Below, one piece after another: positions 6,345 through 6,908 of a stretch of DNA of 6,908 nt. The stretch comes from an uncultured Eubacteriales bacterium (GTDB taxonomy: Bacteria > Bacillota > Clostridia > Oscillospirales > Oscillospiraceae). The position numbers were made by a program, and so were the translations under genes. The stretch's first letter is position 1, and each line of letters starts with the position of its first letter. The notes below the pieces were generated by a model. It ran no database searches, was not told the DNA's origin, and saw nothing but the letters and a program-made list of their open reading frames with translations. The DNA is taken from positions 1 through 6,908 of the forward strand of contig CAJKSU010000156.1 in assembly GCA_905202605.1 (NCBI GenBank). Direction: 5' to 3'.

Positions 6345-6536
6345 TAGGGATTTCCCCCAATGTTTTATCCGCAAATTTATGGAAAATAACAATCGCATCC
6401 CGCATGAACAGCGCAAAGCATTGGCGGGCGGGACAAACCGCGCCGGGAAATCCCCCGCCGGGTTTATCCGCCCGCCGAATGCGCGGCTCCCCGCCGCCAT
6501 ATCATCAGAATCCGCCAGTGTCTGCCCCTCTCCGGA
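6345..6536. other. Non-coding stretch with GC-rich hairpins
   Basis: 192 nt between the broken gene and the repressor promoter. No coding sequence is convincing. It holds the 65-nt hairpin at 6418-6482 and a small 5-bp stem with a 5-nt loop at 6483-6497 (GCGGC/GCCGC). The part nearest the promoter (6359-6410) is AT-rich with no clear motif. Confidence 0.6.
6418..6482. repeat. Long imperfect GC-rich inverted repeat
   Basis: The main arms are 6423-6439 and 6461-6476. They pair along their whole length with one bulged base and one mismatch (a G-U pair when read as minus-strand RNA). After a one-base bulge, the flanking GCATT (6418-6422) and AATGC (6478-6482) extend the stem. The 21-nt loop contains a further self-complementary GGGAAATCCC core. 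No T-run follows on either strand. It may help end transcription coming from the broken gene upstream, or it may be a small dispersed repeat; the sequence cannot tell. Confidence 0.65.
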
Positions 6537-6908
6537 TCAGTCAGTCACGATTCCTTTGGCGATGTCGCTGGTCATACAATATTGCAGATCTTTCACCCGG
6601 CGGAGCAGAGTCGCCGGCCACTGAGGCTGTTCCGGATCAAGAAGCACATGCTTCAGCGGCCCATGCTGCCAAGGTCTGTTCAGGGCAATATAAATTTTCC
6701 GGGATGCCAGAATCTGCTTCATGCCGATGGTAATGCACAGTTCAGGCATACCCATCAGGTCCCCCCGCTGATAGCCGAATTCTTCCTTCGCTGCCCCAGA
6801 ATGAATAGATGCTGCCGTGCGAGCGCAGATAACGGCAGAACGTGGGCGCGAACACGTCGGATTGTTGTAAACAATTTGAGAAAGTACTTTCTTTTTCATG
6901 AGGAAATA
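6537..6908 (-). pseudogene. Frameshifted NagB-like sugar-phosphate isomerase/deaminase gene, 3' part
   Basis: Coding sequence enters from beyond the right edge and stops at TGA (6537-6539), but it needs two frames. From 6906 to about 6787 the protein-like frame reads STFSNCLQQSDVFAP and then FCRYLRSHGSIYSFWGSE. From about 6786 on, another frame reads FGYQRGDLMGMPELC and continues to IVTD. Codon use with G/C-ending codons also switches frame there. Removing one base around 6781-6790 joins them. The C-terminal part follows the order of motifs in glucosamine-6-phosphate deaminase relatives: MPELCITIGMKQIL, then KIYIAL, then about 20 residues later PATLLRR. The single-frame alternative from an ATG at 6899 has no ribosome binding site and an implausible first third. 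It could be a real frameshift or a sequencing error. The family call is moderate; a role with the maltodextrin operon is not shown. Confidence 0.6.

Noticed and set aside
5328..6347. 339-codon plus-strand open frame
   Set aside because: Antisense to the LacI-family gene and runs through its operator and promoter; no protein-like motif.
6537..6899. Intact 120-residue protein from the ATG at 6899
   Set aside because: No ribosome binding site before that ATG, and protein-like sequence plus codon bias in the first third lie in a different frame that stays open to the window edge.
1..6908. tRNA, rRNA, CRISPR array or insertion sequence
   Set aside because: Read through both strands for tandem spaced repeats, transposase-like sequences and conserved RNA cores; none was seen.

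Overview
The window reads as one maltodextrin/starch-oligosaccharide uptake and breakdown locus, with every convincing gene on the minus strand. In transcription order (right to left) it holds: the 3' part of a broken NagB-like sugar-phosphate isomerase/deaminase gene at the right edge, a LacI-family repressor, a lipoprotein sugar-binding protein, two ABC permeases (MalF-like then MalG-like), an intracellular GH13 cyclomaltodextrinase/neopullulanase-type enzyme, and the first 88 codons of a second GH13 enzyme of the oligo-1,6-glucosidase/alpha-glucosidase type, which runs off the left edge.

Organism: the lipobox signal peptide, strong GGAGG-type ribosome binding sites, a sigma-A-type TTGACA-N17-TATACT promoter, a local LacI-type regulator and the lack of an ATPase gene beside the permeases all suggest a Gram-positive Firmicute. 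The fairly GC-rich coding sequence with G/C-ending codons fits a gut Clostridia/Oscillospirales-like bacterium. The phylum-level call is fairly safe; anything finer is a guess.

Region by region: 6537 to the right edge is the broken gene. 6345-6536 is non-coding and holds a long GC-rich hairpin. 6279-6344 carries the repressor promoter and an operator just downstream of it. 5274-6278 is the repressor. 5126-5273 is the operon control region with a second copy of the operator. 3818-5125 is the binding protein. 3752-3817 contains a perfect 13-bp hairpin between the binding protein and the first permease. 2846-3751, 2003-2833 and 248-1999 are tightly packed, with gaps of 12 and 3 nt, and the last two genes overlap by 17 nt.

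How it works together (inferred): the lipoprotein captures malto-oligosaccharides or cyclodextrins outside the cell. The permease pair imports them, powered by an ATPase encoded elsewhere. The cytoplasmic GH13 enzymes then open and shorten them to maltose and glucose. The repressor probably controls both its own gene and the operon through the paired operators. The post-binding-protein hairpin probably keeps the binding-protein message more abundant than the permease message.

The sequence supports start sites for three genes that lie inside the longest possible ORFs: binding protein at 5125, first permease at 3751 and repressor at 6278. I see no wholly new biological system here. The most unusual points are the hairpin whose loop holds a decoy ATG, the paired operators, the frameshifted gene and the unexplained 65-nt hairpin.
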